From: Nesterenkonia sandarakina
GTDB lineage: Bacteria > Actinomycetota > Actinomycetes > Actinomycetales > Micrococcaceae
DNA: 64,000 nucleotides
NCBI RefSeq assembly: GCF_013410215.1
Contig: NZ_JACCFQ010000001.1
Span: 1,240,001 to 1,304,000 of the forward strand
Direction: 5' to 3'
The position numbers were made by a program, and so were the translations under genes. Of this stretch, positions 10,674 to 19,922 are shown piece by piece (position 1 is the stretch's first letter; each line of letters starts with the position of its first letter). The notes below the pieces were generated by a model. That model was not told the DNA's origin. It searched no databases and was given only the letters and a program-made list of their open reading frames with translations.

Positions 10674-11917
10674 AGGTTCACCTGTTTCTCGGTCCAGGGC
10701 AAGGGGTCCGCCGGGTCGAACGTGCGTCCGATGATGGTCTCGGTCTCCCGAGGGGTGGTGTCGGCGCCGAGCGCCTCAAGGATCGGGGTCGCGGCGTCGG
10801 GGTCCAGGACCTGGCGGACCGCGGACTGGTAGTCCGCGGCCGAGTCGTAGCCGGCCGTGGGGGCGAGGTCCCAGCGCTGGAGCTGGGTCAGCGCCCAGAT
10901 CGCGTAGGACTCATGAGGGTAGGGGCGGAAGCCGATGCGGTCTTCCACGGACCGGGTGGCCCCGGTGCCGTCCTGGAACTCGCCGGTGAGCACCGCGGCG
11001 ATGACCGCGGGGTCCTGGCTGAGGAACGCGCGGCCTGCCATGGTCTCCGCCGCGGTGGCGCGGTTCTCTGCGTTGTCGGTCCACATGGCGGAGTCCCCGA
11101 TGGCCCGCAGCAGCGTGGTGTAGGTGTTCGGATGCGCGGAGGCGAACTCCTCGGCCACGGTGAAGCTGCAGCAGGGGTGCTCGTCCCAGAGCTCCTTCGA
11201 GAGCATGTGCAGGTAGCCGGCTCCGAGGGCGACGGCGCGCTGGTTGAACGGGTCCGGTGCCAGGAACCCATCGATGTCACCGACGTTGAGCGAGGCGACC
11301 ATGTCCGAGGGGCGCATCACCTGGATGCCGACGTCGTAGTCCGGGTCCAGACCGCCCAGGGCGAGGTAGTCCCGCAGCAGCAGGTTGTGTCCCGAGTAGT
11401 CGAAGGGCACCGCAATGGTCAGCCCGCGGAAGTCCTCCGCGCCGCGCACCCGGTCCATGTGCTGCGTGCCCAGCGTGATCGCCTGCCCGTTGATATTGGT
11501 GATGTAGGGCATCCGGGAGTCACGCTGACCGGCGGCGAAGTTGTGATGGATGCCCAGCGGCATCGGGCTGAGCATCTGGGTGGCGTCGAGCTCGCCGGCG
11601 ACATAGGCGATCCACAGCTCGCCCCATCCGGTGTAGCGCTGCAGCGTCACATTGAGCCCGTACTGCTCGAAGATCCCCATTGCGGCGGCGTTGATGATCG
11701 GGGAGGAGCAGGTGATCGGCACGAAGCCCAGCGTGACGTCGCGGACCTCTAGAGCCCCGGCAGGTTCCATCGCCGCGCTGAAATCGACCCCCAGCGGGTT
11801 CGTGTTCGGGGTGCCGCCGGTGGGGGTGCACCCGGCGAGCAGGCTCGCGCCCAGCGCCCCGCCGCCGAGGCTGAGCAGGTTGCGTCGAGAGAGGTGACGG
11901 TGTCCCACGGTCACCAC
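10670..11917 (-). CDS. cynA: NrtA/CynA-type substrate-binding lipoprotein, Tat signal
   Basis: Extracytoplasmic receptor of the importer, 415 residues. The N terminus has a twin-arginine motif (SRRNLL) and ends in the lipobox LLAGC, so it is probably exported folded by Tat and lipid-anchored. The body matches the nitrate/cyanate-binding NrtA family: an LGFVPITCSSP strand early on, then GELDATQMLSPMPLG, GDIDGFLAPDPFNQRA and SKELWDEHPCCSF. The start is GTG at 11915-11917, inside the last codons of cynS (7-base overlap), which ties its translation to cyanase. The linkage to cyanase argues for cyanate rather than nitrate. Confidence 0.87.
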   Translation of the reverse strand: MVTVGHRHLSRRNLLSLGGGALGASLLAGCTPTGGTPNTNPLGVDFSAAMEPAGALEVRDVTLGFVPITCSSPIINAAAMGIFEQYGLNVTLQRYTGWGELWIAYVAGELDATQMLSPMPLGIHHNFAAGQRDSRMPYITNINGQAITLGTQHMDRVRGAEDFRGLTIAVPFDYSGHNLLLRDYLALGGLDPDYDVGIQVMRPSDMVASLNVGDIDGFLAPDPFNQRAVALGAGYLHMLSKELWDEHPCCSFTVAEEFASAHPNTYTTLLRAIGDSAMWTDNAENRATAAETMAGRAFLSQDPAVIAAVLTGEFQDGTGATRSVEDRIGFRPYPHESYAIWALTQLQRWDLAPTAGYDSAADYQSAVRQVLDPDAATPILEALGADTTPRETETIIGRTFDPADPLPWTEKQVNL

Positions 11918-12363
11918 TTATAGTCGAGGAACTTGCCGTCGAAGGTCACGACGACGCGGTCTCCCTCGGGGTCGGTGCGGCGCGCGACGTTGAGCTGGAA
12001 GTTGATGGCGCTCATGATCCCGTCGCCGAACTCCTCATGGATGAGCTCCTTGATGGTCGGGCCGTAGACCATCACAGCCTCCTGGAACCGGTAGATGGTC
12101 GGATCGGTGAGGACGTCTTCGCTGAGCGGACCGCGGTAGGGCTGCATCTGCAGCGCTTCAGCGACGGCGTCATCGAGGTCGAGAAGCTCCTTGACGAGGT
12201 TGGACTGCTGCGCACTCAGCGCATGGCTGCCCAGCAGGGCGGCGGTGCTCCATTCCTTGGCCACACCCAGCTGCTCGGCGATCTGCGCCCAGCTGATCCC
12301 GGCCCGGTGACGAGCGATCCGAATGTGCTCAGCGGCGTCTCTCTTGTTGATGAACGGTTCCAT
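11911..12363 (-). CDS. cynS: Cyanate hydratase (cyanase)
   Basis: Cyanase (EC 4.2.1.104) converts cyanate and bicarbonate to carbamate and CO2; carbamate then gives ammonia and CO2, so it both detoxifies cyanate and supplies nitrogen. The 150-residue length is normal. The N-terminal half is the helical domain; the C-terminal half carries the catalytic triad known from the E. coli enzyme at R92 and E95 (YRFQE) and S118 (GDGIMSAINF). ATG at 12361-12363 follows a GGGAGG site. It is the first gene of the operon with the ABC importer and is divergent from the PAS-AraC gene. No carbonic anhydrase gene, which accompanies cynS in E. coli, is present here. Confidence 0.97.
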   Translation of the reverse strand: MEPFINKRDAAEHIRIARHRAGISWAQIAEQLGVAKEWSTAALLGSHALSAQQSNLVKELLDLDDAVAEALQMQPYRGPLSEDVLTDPTIYRFQEAVMVYGPTIKELIHEEFGDGIMSAINFQLNVARRTDPEGDRVVVTFDGKFLDYKW

Positions 12364-12422
12364 GATGAGGGCCTCCCTGGGTCGGTGGCGCCGGGCCGGT
12401 GCGGCCGCGGCGGGTGTTGTCG

Positions 12423-12452
12423 AACCTAGGGCGGTCTCACTGGCGCCACCAA
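12423..12452 (-). promoter_or_regulatory. Candidate cynS promoter
   Basis: On the minus strand a -35 TTGGTG (complement of 12447-12452) and a -10 TAGGTT (complement of 12423-12428) are separated by 18 bases, about 60 bases upstream of the cynS start. Predicted by eye only. Confidence 0.4.
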
Positions 12453-12458
12453 GGCAAT

Positions 12459-12487
12459 CTGCGCGGAGAATCCGACAATTCGCGCAG
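12459..12487. promoter_or_regulatory. Candidate operator between cynS and the AraC-type regulator
   Basis: A perfect 7-bp inverted repeat, ctgcgcg (12459-12465) and cgcgcag (12481-12487) with a 15-base spacer, lies just upstream of the candidate cynS -35 box in the divergent intergenic region. Its centre-to-centre distance is about two helical turns, suitable for a dimeric regulator such as the adjacent AraC-type protein. Inference only. Confidence 0.35.
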
Positions 12488-12570
12488 GCGGCCGGGGTTT
12501 TACGCGACCGAAATATTCGGGCATCCCCGGAGAAACAGCCCGGACCTAGGATTGTGGAACAACGTCAGCA

Positions 12571-13326
12571 ATGGTGTCGGAAAGAGGCGCTTCCCGAATG
12601 ACCTTCGACGGCGAGGGAGTCTTGCGCTCCCTCATAGACGCAGCCCCCACCCCGCTCTGGCTGATCGAGCCCGACGGCTCTGTCGCCCTGGTCAATGAGG
12701 CCGCAGCAACTGTCCTCGGCTACACCCAGGGCGCCGCGCTGGTGGGCAGGTGCAGCCACGAAGCGCTGCATCCCCGGCACGCAGATGGTTCTCCCTACCC
12801 CAAGGAGACCTGCCCGATCGTCACCGCTGCAGGAAGTGTGGGGCACAGCCACGCGGAAGAGTTCATCGATCGTCGTGGCCGGACGCTGCGCGTGCGATGG
12901 AAGCTGCGTCGGCTCCAGGGCTCGGACCACAAGCTGCTCACCTTTACCCCGCGCCAACCCTCGGGCCCGTCTGCGGTCCGGCTGGATCCCGGGGCAGGAG
13001 CTGGTTTCAGCGAGGTCAAGGCCTATATCGAATCCCACTGCCAAGAGCCCACACTCACCCCTGCCCGGGTGGCCGCGCTGGCCGGCGTCTCGCTGCGCAC
13101 CCTCCAGGCCGTGTTCGCGCAGCACAACACCTCCCCCGCCCAAGAGATCCGCCGTGCCCGTCTCAGCCGAGGCCATGAGCTGCTCCGAGCTGGGATGAGC
13201 GTGGCCGAGTCGGCGTTCTCCAGCGGATTCAACGACGTCGGAACCTTCAGCCGGGCCTATCGACGCAGCTACGGAGACTCACCGGTGGTCGCGAGGGGCC
13301 TGGTCGGGCGTCCAGAGGCAGACTGA
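12571..13326 (+). CDS. PAS-domain AraC-family transcriptional regulator
   Basis: A 251-residue protein with an N-terminal PAS-like sensor (about 10-125; LIDAAPTPLWLIEPDGSVALV is typical) and a C-terminal AraC/XylS DNA-binding domain (about 145-240) with two helix-turn-helix units, one in VAALAGVSLRTLQAVF and one in SAFSSGFNDVGTFSRAY. It is transcribed divergently from the cyanate operon and is the obvious candidate regulator; E. coli uses the LysR-type CynR instead. The start is ambiguous: ATG at 12571 lacks a clear ribosome site, while ATG at 12598 has AAGAGG about 12 bases upstream. PAS domains sense ligands, redox state or cofactors; which applies here is unknown. Confidence 0.85.
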   Translation: MVSERGASRMTFDGEGVLRSLIDAAPTPLWLIEPDGSVALVNEAAATVLGYTQGAALVGRCSHEALHPRHADGSPYPKETCPIVTAAGSVGHSHAEEFIDRRGRTLRVRWKLRRLQGSDHKLLTFTPRQPSGPSAVRLDPGAGAGFSEVKAYIESHCQEPTLTPARVAALAGVSLRTLQAVFAQHNTSPAQEIRRARLSRGHELLRAGMSVAESAFSSGFNDVGTFSRAYRRSYGDSPVVARGLVGRPEAD

Positions 13327-13560
13327 GCCAGGCCCCGGCTGGCTGAGCACGGGCCAAGGCGTCGCGGTGCTGCGACCCTGACTGACCGCCGACTTGATGG
13401 CTCCGGCGGGCAGTACAGTTGTGCGGTAAGAAGTCCCCGTCGCCTCGCCGTCTTGCACCCGAGGAGGCGGAGGCTTTGAGAGATGTCCGCACCTGAGGCC
13501 GCTCGCGCAATGACGCGCGACGTCTCGTGAGGGTCCGGCGCGAGGAAAAGCGAGAATCAC
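13326..13560. other. Intergenic region before the MMPL gene
   Basis: About 230 bases without a gene. A small hairpin (agccag 13326-13331, ctggct 13339-13344) overlaps the regulator's stop and may act in termination. The rest is GC-rich and holds no convincing promoter pair or RNA structure. Confidence 0.3.
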
Positions 13561-15816
13561 GTGACCACGAAGACCTCGGGGCGCCGCAGCTCCGCCCAAC
13601 CGCGCTGGATCCGGATCCTGATCCCCGCCATCCTGGTGCTGGTCTGGCTCGGGGTGACCGCCGTGGGTGGTCAGACCTTCGGCAAGGTCAGCGAGGTCAC
13701 CACCAATGACCAGACCACGTTCCTGCCCGCCGACGCCGAGTCCACCCGGGCGCTGGAGCTGAGCCAGGGCTTCTCCGACGACGAGTCTGTCCCGGCCACC
13801 CTGATCGGTGAGCCCGCCGGTGGGGAGGTCGACGAGCAGGCGCTCGCCGCCGTGGAGGCGCTGGTCGAGGAGATCAACACGCTTCCGGGTGTGGACCGGT
13901 CACTGCCCCCGCAGGTCTCCGAGGACGGCGAAGCCTTTCAGGTCCTGGTGCTCATGGAGGAGGCCGCCGTCGAGGACGGCGCGGTCGCGGAGCTGCGCGA
14001 TCTTGTGGACGCCGAGCTGCCCGAGGCGGAGTGGAGGACCCACGTCACCGGGCCCGCCGCGCTCTCGGATGACTTCGCCAATGCCTTCGCCGGGATCGAT
14101 GGTCTGCTGCTGCTGGTCGCGGTGATCACGGTCTTCGTGATTCTGGTGGTCGTCTACCGCTCGGTGCTGCTGCCCTTCCTGGTGCTGCTCTCCTCCATCG
14201 CCGCGCTCTCCAGCGCGATCACCGTGATCTTCCAGATGGCCAAGATGGAATGGATCACGCTCAACGGGCAGGCCCAGGGGATCCTCTCGATCCTGGTCAT
14301 CGGCGCCGCCACCGACTACTCGCTGCTGCTGGTCGCCCGGTATCGGGAAGAGCTGCTGGCCCGGGAGAACCGCTTCGAGGCACTCTGGGAAGCCTGGCGC
14401 CGATCCACCCCGGCGATCCTCGCCTCCGGGGGCACCGTGGCCGCGGCGCTGCTGTGTCTGCTCTTCTCGGATCTGAACTCCAACCGCGCCCTGGGCCCCG
14501 TGGCCAGCGCCGGCATCGTCTTCGCGATGCTCGCCACGCTGACCTTCCTGCCCGCGATGCTCGCGCTCTTCGGCCGCCCGGTCTTCTGGCCCAAGGTCCC
14601 GCACGCGCCCAAGCCCGCCGTCGAGGAGGCTCGCGCCGCGAACCCCGACCTTCAGACCCGCCGCACCCGGCACACCTCCCGGCGTCGGACGCTCTGGGCC
14701 GTGGTCGCCGAGAAGGTGCGCGCGCGTCCGCGCCTGATCTGGCTCGTGGTCACCGGGCTGCTGCTGATCTCATCGGTGGGCGTGCTCGACCTCAGGGCCG
14801 AGGGCGTCCCGCAGTCCGAACAGGTGCTGGGTCAGACCGACGCCAAGGACGGCCAGGCCATGCTCGAGGAGCATTTCGACGCCGGCACCGGAGCCCCCGC
14901 CAACGTCTTCGTCCCTGCTGATGAACTGGGTGAGGCACTGGAGATCGTCGAGGCCAGCGACGGCGTCGGAGAGGCCTACCCGGTGGCCGAGAACGGCGCG
15001 CCGACCCAGGGCGCTGCAGACGCCAACGAGGTCGACGGGTACAACCAGCTCTCGGTCACCCTCACCGACTCCGGGGACTCCCTGGAGGCGGAACGCACCA
15101 TCGGTGAGCTGCGCGAAGAGCTCAACGCGCTGGACGGGGAGGCCCTGGTCGGCGGCACCACCGCGACCCAGCTGGACACCAATGAGACCGCGCAGCGAGA
15201 CCTGGTCACGATCATCCCGATCGTGCTGCTGGTGATCCTGGCGTTCTTGATCGTGCTGCTGCGCTCGGTCACGGCCCCGCTGATCCTGCTTCTCACCACG
15301 GTGCTCTCCTTCACCGCCGCGCTGGGCAGCTCGGCGCTGGTGTTCAACTACATCTTCGGCTTCCCCGGTGCCGACCCGACGGTGCCGCTGTTCGGGTTCG
15401 TGTTCCTCACCGCGCTGGGCGTGGACTACAACATCTTCCTGGCCACCCGGGCGCGTGAGGAGACCGCCAGACGTGGACCCAAGGAGGGGCTGCTCTACTC
15501 GCTGGTCATCACCGGCGGGGTGATCACCAGCGCCGGGATCGTGCTGGCGGCGACCTTCGCCGCGCTCGGCGTGCTGCCGCTGATGTTCATGGTGCAGCTG
15601 GCGTTCCTGGTGGCCCTGGGCGTGCTGATCGATACCTTCATCGTGCGCACCCTGCAGGTTCCGGCGCTCGGGGTGGACCTGGGTCACCGCTTCTGGTGGC
15701 CTTCGAAGATCGGCAGGGACGGGCATGGGGGCAGGGATGCCGCGGCGCAGCGCGTTCCCGGAGAATCCGCAGATTCGGCAGAAGATTCCTCGGCCCCGAC
15801 GGTGCTATCCCGATAG
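13561..15816 (+). CDS. MMPL/RND-family transporter
   Basis: A 751-residue membrane transporter of the MMPL branch of the RND superfamily, proton-motive-force-driven exporters of lipids, siderophores or drugs. Two halves are visible: helix 1 (about 17-37), an extracytoplasmic domain (about 40-170), a block of five or six helices (about 175-335), a cytoplasmic linker rich in Arg, then helix (about 395-415), a second extracellular domain and a final helical block (about 545-715). GAATDYSLLLVARY and ALGVDYNIFLATRAR are the paired helix-4 motifs carrying the proton-relay Asp-Tyr. It is predicted to start with GTG. Length is at the short end of the family. Substrate unknown; the siderophore NRPS lies 5 kb away, but nothing direct links them. 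Confidence 0.9.
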   Translation: MTTKTSGRRSSAQPRWIRILIPAILVLVWLGVTAVGGQTFGKVSEVTTNDQTTFLPADAESTRALELSQGFSDDESVPATLIGEPAGGEVDEQALAAVEALVEEINTLPGVDRSLPPQVSEDGEAFQVLVLMEEAAVEDGAVAELRDLVDAELPEAEWRTHVTGPAALSDDFANAFAGIDGLLLLVAVITVFVILVVVYRSVLLPFLVLLSSIAALSSAITVIFQMAKMEWITLNGQAQGILSILVIGAATDYSLLLVARYREELLARENRFEALWEAWRRSTPAILASGGTVAAALLCLLFSDLNSNRALGPVASAGIVFAMLATLTFLPAMLALFGRPVFWPKVPHAPKPAVEEARAANPDLQTRRTRHTSRRRTLWAVVAEKVRARPRLIWLVVTGLLLISSVGVLDLRAEGVPQSEQVLGQTDAKDGQAMLEEHFDAGTGAPANVFVPADELGEALEIVEASDGVGEAYPVAENGAPTQGAADANEVDGYNQLSVTLTDSGDSLEAERTIGELREELNALDGEALVGGTTATQLDTNETAQRDLVTIIPIVLLVILAFLIVLLRSVTAPLILLLTTVLSFTAALGSSALVFNYIFGFPGADPTVPLFGFVFLTALGVDYNIFLATRAREETARRGPKEGLLYSLVITGGVITSAGIVLAATFAALGVLPLMFMVQLAFLVALGVLIDTFIVRTLQVPALGVDLGHRFWWPSKIGRDGHGGRDAAAQRVPGESADSAEDSSAPTVLSR

Positions 15817-15876
15817 GATGACCGCGGTGCACCAATGACGCTGCCGTATCTGACTTAACTCCTAAGGAGCTCACAC

Positions 15877-16899
<1,023 letters not shown>

Positions 16900-16932
16900 G
16901 CCTCACCGCCCGGCCTGCTGCGCCGGGCACCG

Positions 16933-16982
16933 ACGACGACGGCGGCCGTTCCTTCTCCGTGGAGGGCGGCCGCCGTCGTCGT
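16933..16982. terminator. Strong hairpin terminator shared by fba and the convergent SDR gene
   Basis: Perfect 16-bp arms (16933-16948 and 16967-16982, rich in acg/gtc triplets) around an 18-base loop sit between the convergent stop codons. There is no T-tract, as is common in high-GC actinobacteria. A smaller stem lies just upstream (around 16907-16927). Confidence 0.75.
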
Positions 16983-17007
16983 TGCTGGTGTTGGCTCAGT
17001 CCGAGGC

Positions 17008-17841
17008 TCAGCGGCGGAATCCGCCCTCGGTGTTGATGATCTGGCCGGTGATCCAGGAGGCCTCCTCGGTGCTCAGCCAGGCGATCAGTCGCGCCGGGTC
17101 ATCGGGCTCCCCGAAGCGGCCCAGCGGGAACATCGGGCCCAGGTCCTTCCAGAGTTCAGGGCCCACGTATCCGGTGTCCACCGGCCCTGGGTTCACGGTG
17201 TTGACCCGGATGCCGCGGCGGATCAGCTGTTCGGAGAGCGTGGCGGTGATTCCGGCGAGAGCGGCTTTGGCCGCGGCGTAGGCCACCTCACCGACCATGG
17301 GCCCCAGGCCCTGCCCGGAGGTCAGAAAGATGATCGAACCTGTGGTGCCCTCGGGGTGCTGCCGCATATAGGCCTGGGCCAGCAGGATCGAGGCACGCGC
17401 GTCCACCGCCCAGTGCTGGTCCAGCTGCGCCGCGGTGATCTCCCCGAGTGCCCCGTCCTGACCGTTCCGCGCCTGGTTGCAGACCAGCGCATCGATCGAG
17501 CCGAATGCGGAGACCGCGGCCTGCATCACCAGATCCGGGCCCTCAGGGTCGGCCAGATCCGCCTGGACATCGGCGACCCCGGCGTCACCGACCAGATGGC
17601 CGCGGACGCCGTCGAGCACCAGCGAGATGTCGTCTGCACCCCAGGGCTGTTCACGGTCATGCGGAGCGAAGTGGTGGCAGAAGACGCTGGCCCCATAGGC
17701 GGCCATCCGGCACGCGGTGGCGTAACCGATCCCCGCCTGCCGGCTCACCCCGGTGACCAGCACGTTCTTCCCACGCAGGGGGAGCGGGTCACGGGAGAGA
17801 TCGGTGGTGGGGGTGGTTTGCATGGAGTCATTGCACCACAT
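17008..17841 (-). CDS. SDR-family oxidoreductase
   Basis: A 277-residue short-chain dehydrogenase/reductase, cytosolic and NAD(P)-dependent. The cofactor motif is an expanded TG-x6-GIG (30-39), N122 lies in a NQA variant of NNAG, and the catalytic set is S175, Y188 and K192 (YAAAK). The long segment between strand 2 and strand 3 (about 55-95) is larger than usual. The C terminus ITGQIINTEGGFRR is typical of the FabG-like group, but no substrate can be named. The ATG at 17841 has GAGAGG close upstream; ATG at 17823 is an alternative start. It converges on fba across a hairpin. Confidence 0.9.
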   Translation of the reverse strand: MWCNDSMQTTPTTDLSRDPLPLRGKNVLVTGVSRQAGIGYATACRMAAYGASVFCHHFAPHDREQPWGADDISLVLDGVRGHLVGDAGVADVQADLADPEGPDLVMQAAVSAFGSIDALVCNQARNGQDGALGEITAAQLDQHWAVDARASILLAQAYMRQHPEGTTGSIIFLTSGQGLGPMVGEVAYAAAKAALAGITATLSEQLIRRGIRVNTVNPGPVDTGYVGPELWKDLGPMFPLGRFGEPDDPARLIAWLSTEEASWITGQIINTEGGFRR

Positions 17842-18043
17842 CAGACCTCTCAGCTGGAGCTGCAGCTGCGCCGTGCGAGCAGGGCAGCGAGCTCCGCGTG
17901 CACGTCGATGGTCTTCTTAAGTCGTGTCTGCGGGTCGAGGGTCAGCGCATTCCGGCGATCTGTCGCATGCCTCTGCTCCTGTCGCTTGCTGTGTCCACAC
18001 GATCAGGCAAAACGGTGGGACGAACGCGTCAAGAATCCCGAGA
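17842..18043. other. Short gap with no recognised gene
   Basis: About 200 bases between the SDR gene and the duplicated membrane protein. Several short overlapping reading frames are present but none has a ribosome site or family resemblance. Probably the SDR promoter region; no clear boxes were found. Confidence 0.3.
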
Positions 18044-18613
18044 TTATTGCGTCGCAGTGCTGCCGAGATCGCTCTCGCCACGGGGGATGGCGCCTCTGCG
18101 GGCCTGGCGCCGTCCCGCCAGGAAGCCCGTGACCAGCAGCCCGATGAGGAGGAGGAGTATTCCTCCTGCGGTGATGGCCAGGGTGGCCCCTGAGGTGCCG
18201 GGTGAATAAGTGGTGTCAGTGAGTGGCGCGTAGGCGAACCAGCCGAAGGAGGCAACAGGACGTGTCATGGTCTGGATCAGGGCGGCGATGCCGGCGATCA
18301 CAAGTCCTGCCGCGGCGACCCAGCCGAGCAACTCCCTGCGGGGTGCGCTTGGGCGTCCCGCGCGGCTCACGCGCAGCCCTGCCATGAACCCGGCCACCAT
18401 CAGGCCGAACAGCACGACGACTGACGAGACCAGGTTCAGCCTGTGCGTCATCTCAGGAGCCCCGGGTATATATGCGCCGCCGAAGAGCGGCACCGGAGCG
18501 ATATAGGCGAAGTCGGTCGAGAGGCTCCTGATGACTAAGAGTGCACCGACGCCGGTGAGCACGAGTCCCGCCGCGGCCACCCACCCGATCAGTTCCCTGC
18601 GCGAGGCTTCCAT
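18044..18613 (-). CDS. Internally duplicated four-helix membrane protein, function unknown
   Basis: A 189-residue protein made of two similar halves. Each half begins with RRELIGWVAAAGLV or RRELLGWVAAAGLV, runs through a first helix, an outward loop with an aromatic-rich FAY...P segment and a GAYIPG/TTYSPG turn, a second helix (LFGLMVAGFMAGLR versus LLIGLLVTGFLAGRR), and ends with basic residues. This predicts four helices with both termini inside. The ATG at 18611-18613 lies 25 bases inside the end of the upstream MFS gene, so it is probably the second gene of that operon. No known family recognised. Confidence 0.7.
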   Translation of the reverse strand: MEASRRELIGWVAAAGLVLTGVGALLVIRSLSTDFAYIAPVPLFGGAYIPGAPEMTHRLNLVSSVVVLFGLMVAGFMAGLRVSRAGRPSAPRRELLGWVAAAGLVIAGIAALIQTMTRPVASFGWFAYAPLTDTTYSPGTSGATLAITAGGILLLLIGLLVTGFLAGRRQARRGAIPRGESDLGSTATQ

Positions 18614-19851
18614 GCCCTGATCGTAGCGAGGCCCCCGCCGACCAGGCAGAGGCTCGCGGCCACCGCGGCCAGCACCGCCGGATTCCAGCTTCCCTGCACC
18701 AGCCCGAACCCGGCTGAGCCGACCGCCTGCCCTGTGGCGAGGGCGATGAACAGCACCGAGGTGCCCGCCCCGGCATGACCGGGCCACACGCGCCGCGCCC
18801 AGAGGATCAGCACCCCGGAGAGCGCCATGTACCCCGCGCCGAAGATCGCCATGCTGGCGTAGGCAGCCGCGCCGGAGTCCCCCAACAGCGCCCAGGCCAG
18901 GACCCCGCTGGCGACCGCGAGCACGCCGGCGGTGACGCCGAAGCCGGCAGGCTCACCCAGGCGTGTCACCAGCACTCCGGTGAAGCTGCCAAGCAGTCCG
19001 CCGGCGCCCAGCGCGATCCAGAGCCAGCCCACCTGCGCGGCGGCCACCACCTCGGACTCAGACGCCAGCAGCGGTCCGAAGGTCCAGATCAGTGCCGAGC
19101 CCGCCCCGACGACGACGGCGGCGGTGCCCGGGAGCAGCAGCTTCCGCCAGACGAGCCTCGCCGTCGTCGACGCTTGCCGATCCGGGCCCTCGCCCATGCC
19201 TGGCTGCGAGCCGCCCCCGGTGCGTGCAGCCGCACCCAGGTCCGTGCGTCCGTGGAGCGGCAGGATCACAGCCGCCGCGGCGGCGGCGGAGAGTCCGGCC
19301 ATGACCACCCAGGCTGATCCGACCGAGGGGGCGGAGAACGCCACCAGCCCAGCGCCGATCACACCCACGCCCGTGCCGGTGTTCACCACTGACTGCGCCG
19401 TGGCACGCGCCCCTCGGGCGACCACGGCGTCGATCACCGGAACCAAGGCCGGGGAGGCGAAGCCCCCGCCCATGCCTGCGATCACCACCGAGGTGATGAA
19501 GAACAGCGGCTCCGACGCCAGCGCCACCCCCAGGGACCCCAGGGTCGCGGTGCTCCCGGCAAGCACCAGCCCGGCCCGCGGCCGTCGATCCACCAGCCGG
19601 CCGGCGATCACCGCCGCGAGCGAGTAGGCCAGGAACTGGGCCGCCGCCGCAGCACCGAGCACCTCGATGAGTTCCGGCCGCTCCTGGGCCAGTCTCGGCG
19701 CGAAGAGTCCCACGCCGAAGCGCGCCATCCCATACGTCGCGGCGATCAGAAGCATTCCTGCCACCGCCACCCCGAGCCCGGATCGGTGTGCAGACGAGCT
19801 CGCGATGTCCCGCCTCGCGGGGCGGGCAGAGCGTCGAGTGGTGTCCAGCAT
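18589..19851 (-). CDS. MFS transporter, 12 helices
   Basis: A 420-residue major facilitator protein. Helices are evenly spaced from about residue 27 to 412 with a central cytoplasmic loop (about 205-235) and an A-like motif GRLVDRRPRAG after helix 2. GMARFGVGLFAPRLA in helix 1 resembles the YbfB/YjiJ-type group. It is transcribed divergently from a TetR-family gene across a 71-base region with a dyad, the usual layout of a repressed efflux pump. Substrate unknown; a drug or metabolite exporter is the best guess. Confidence 0.88.
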   Translation of the reverse strand: MLDTTRRSARPARRDIASSSAHRSGLGVAVAGMLLIAATYGMARFGVGLFAPRLAQERPELIEVLGAAAAAQFLAYSLAAVIAGRLVDRRPRAGLVLAGSTATLGSLGVALASEPLFFITSVVIAGMGGGFASPALVPVIDAVVARGARATAQSVVNTGTGVGVIGAGLVAFSAPSVGSAWVVMAGLSAAAAAAVILPLHGRTDLGAAARTGGGSQPGMGEGPDRQASTTARLVWRKLLLPGTAAVVVGAGSALIWTFGPLLASESEVVAAAQVGWLWIALGAGGLLGSFTGVLVTRLGEPAGFGVTAGVLAVASGVLAWALLGDSGAAAYASMAIFGAGYMALSGVLILWARRVWPGHAGAGTSVLFIALATGQAVGSAGFGLVQGSWNPAVLAAVAASLCLVGGGLATIRAWKPRAGN

Positions 19852-19880
19852 CGTGGTCCTCCGAAGGGTGGTCAGGCAAG

Positions 19881-19916
19881 GTATAACGAACGTTTCAGTG
19901 AAGTGAACGTTATACT
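19881..19916. promoter_or_regulatory. TetR-type operator with back-to-back promoters
   Basis: Arms gtataacg (19881-19888) and cgttatac (19908-19915) form a perfect 8-bp dyad with additional interior symmetry. The right arm contains the plus-strand -10 box TATACT (19911-19916), only six bases before the TetR start codon at 19923. The left arm supplies the mirror-image -10 for the MFS gene. Binding here would block both promoters. Confidence 0.65.
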
Positions 19917-19922
19917 ATCCTC

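Noticed and set aside
13327-13560. A small RNA or riboswitch before the MMPL gene.
   Set aside because: Only a 6-bp stem and no conserved riboswitch core could be found.
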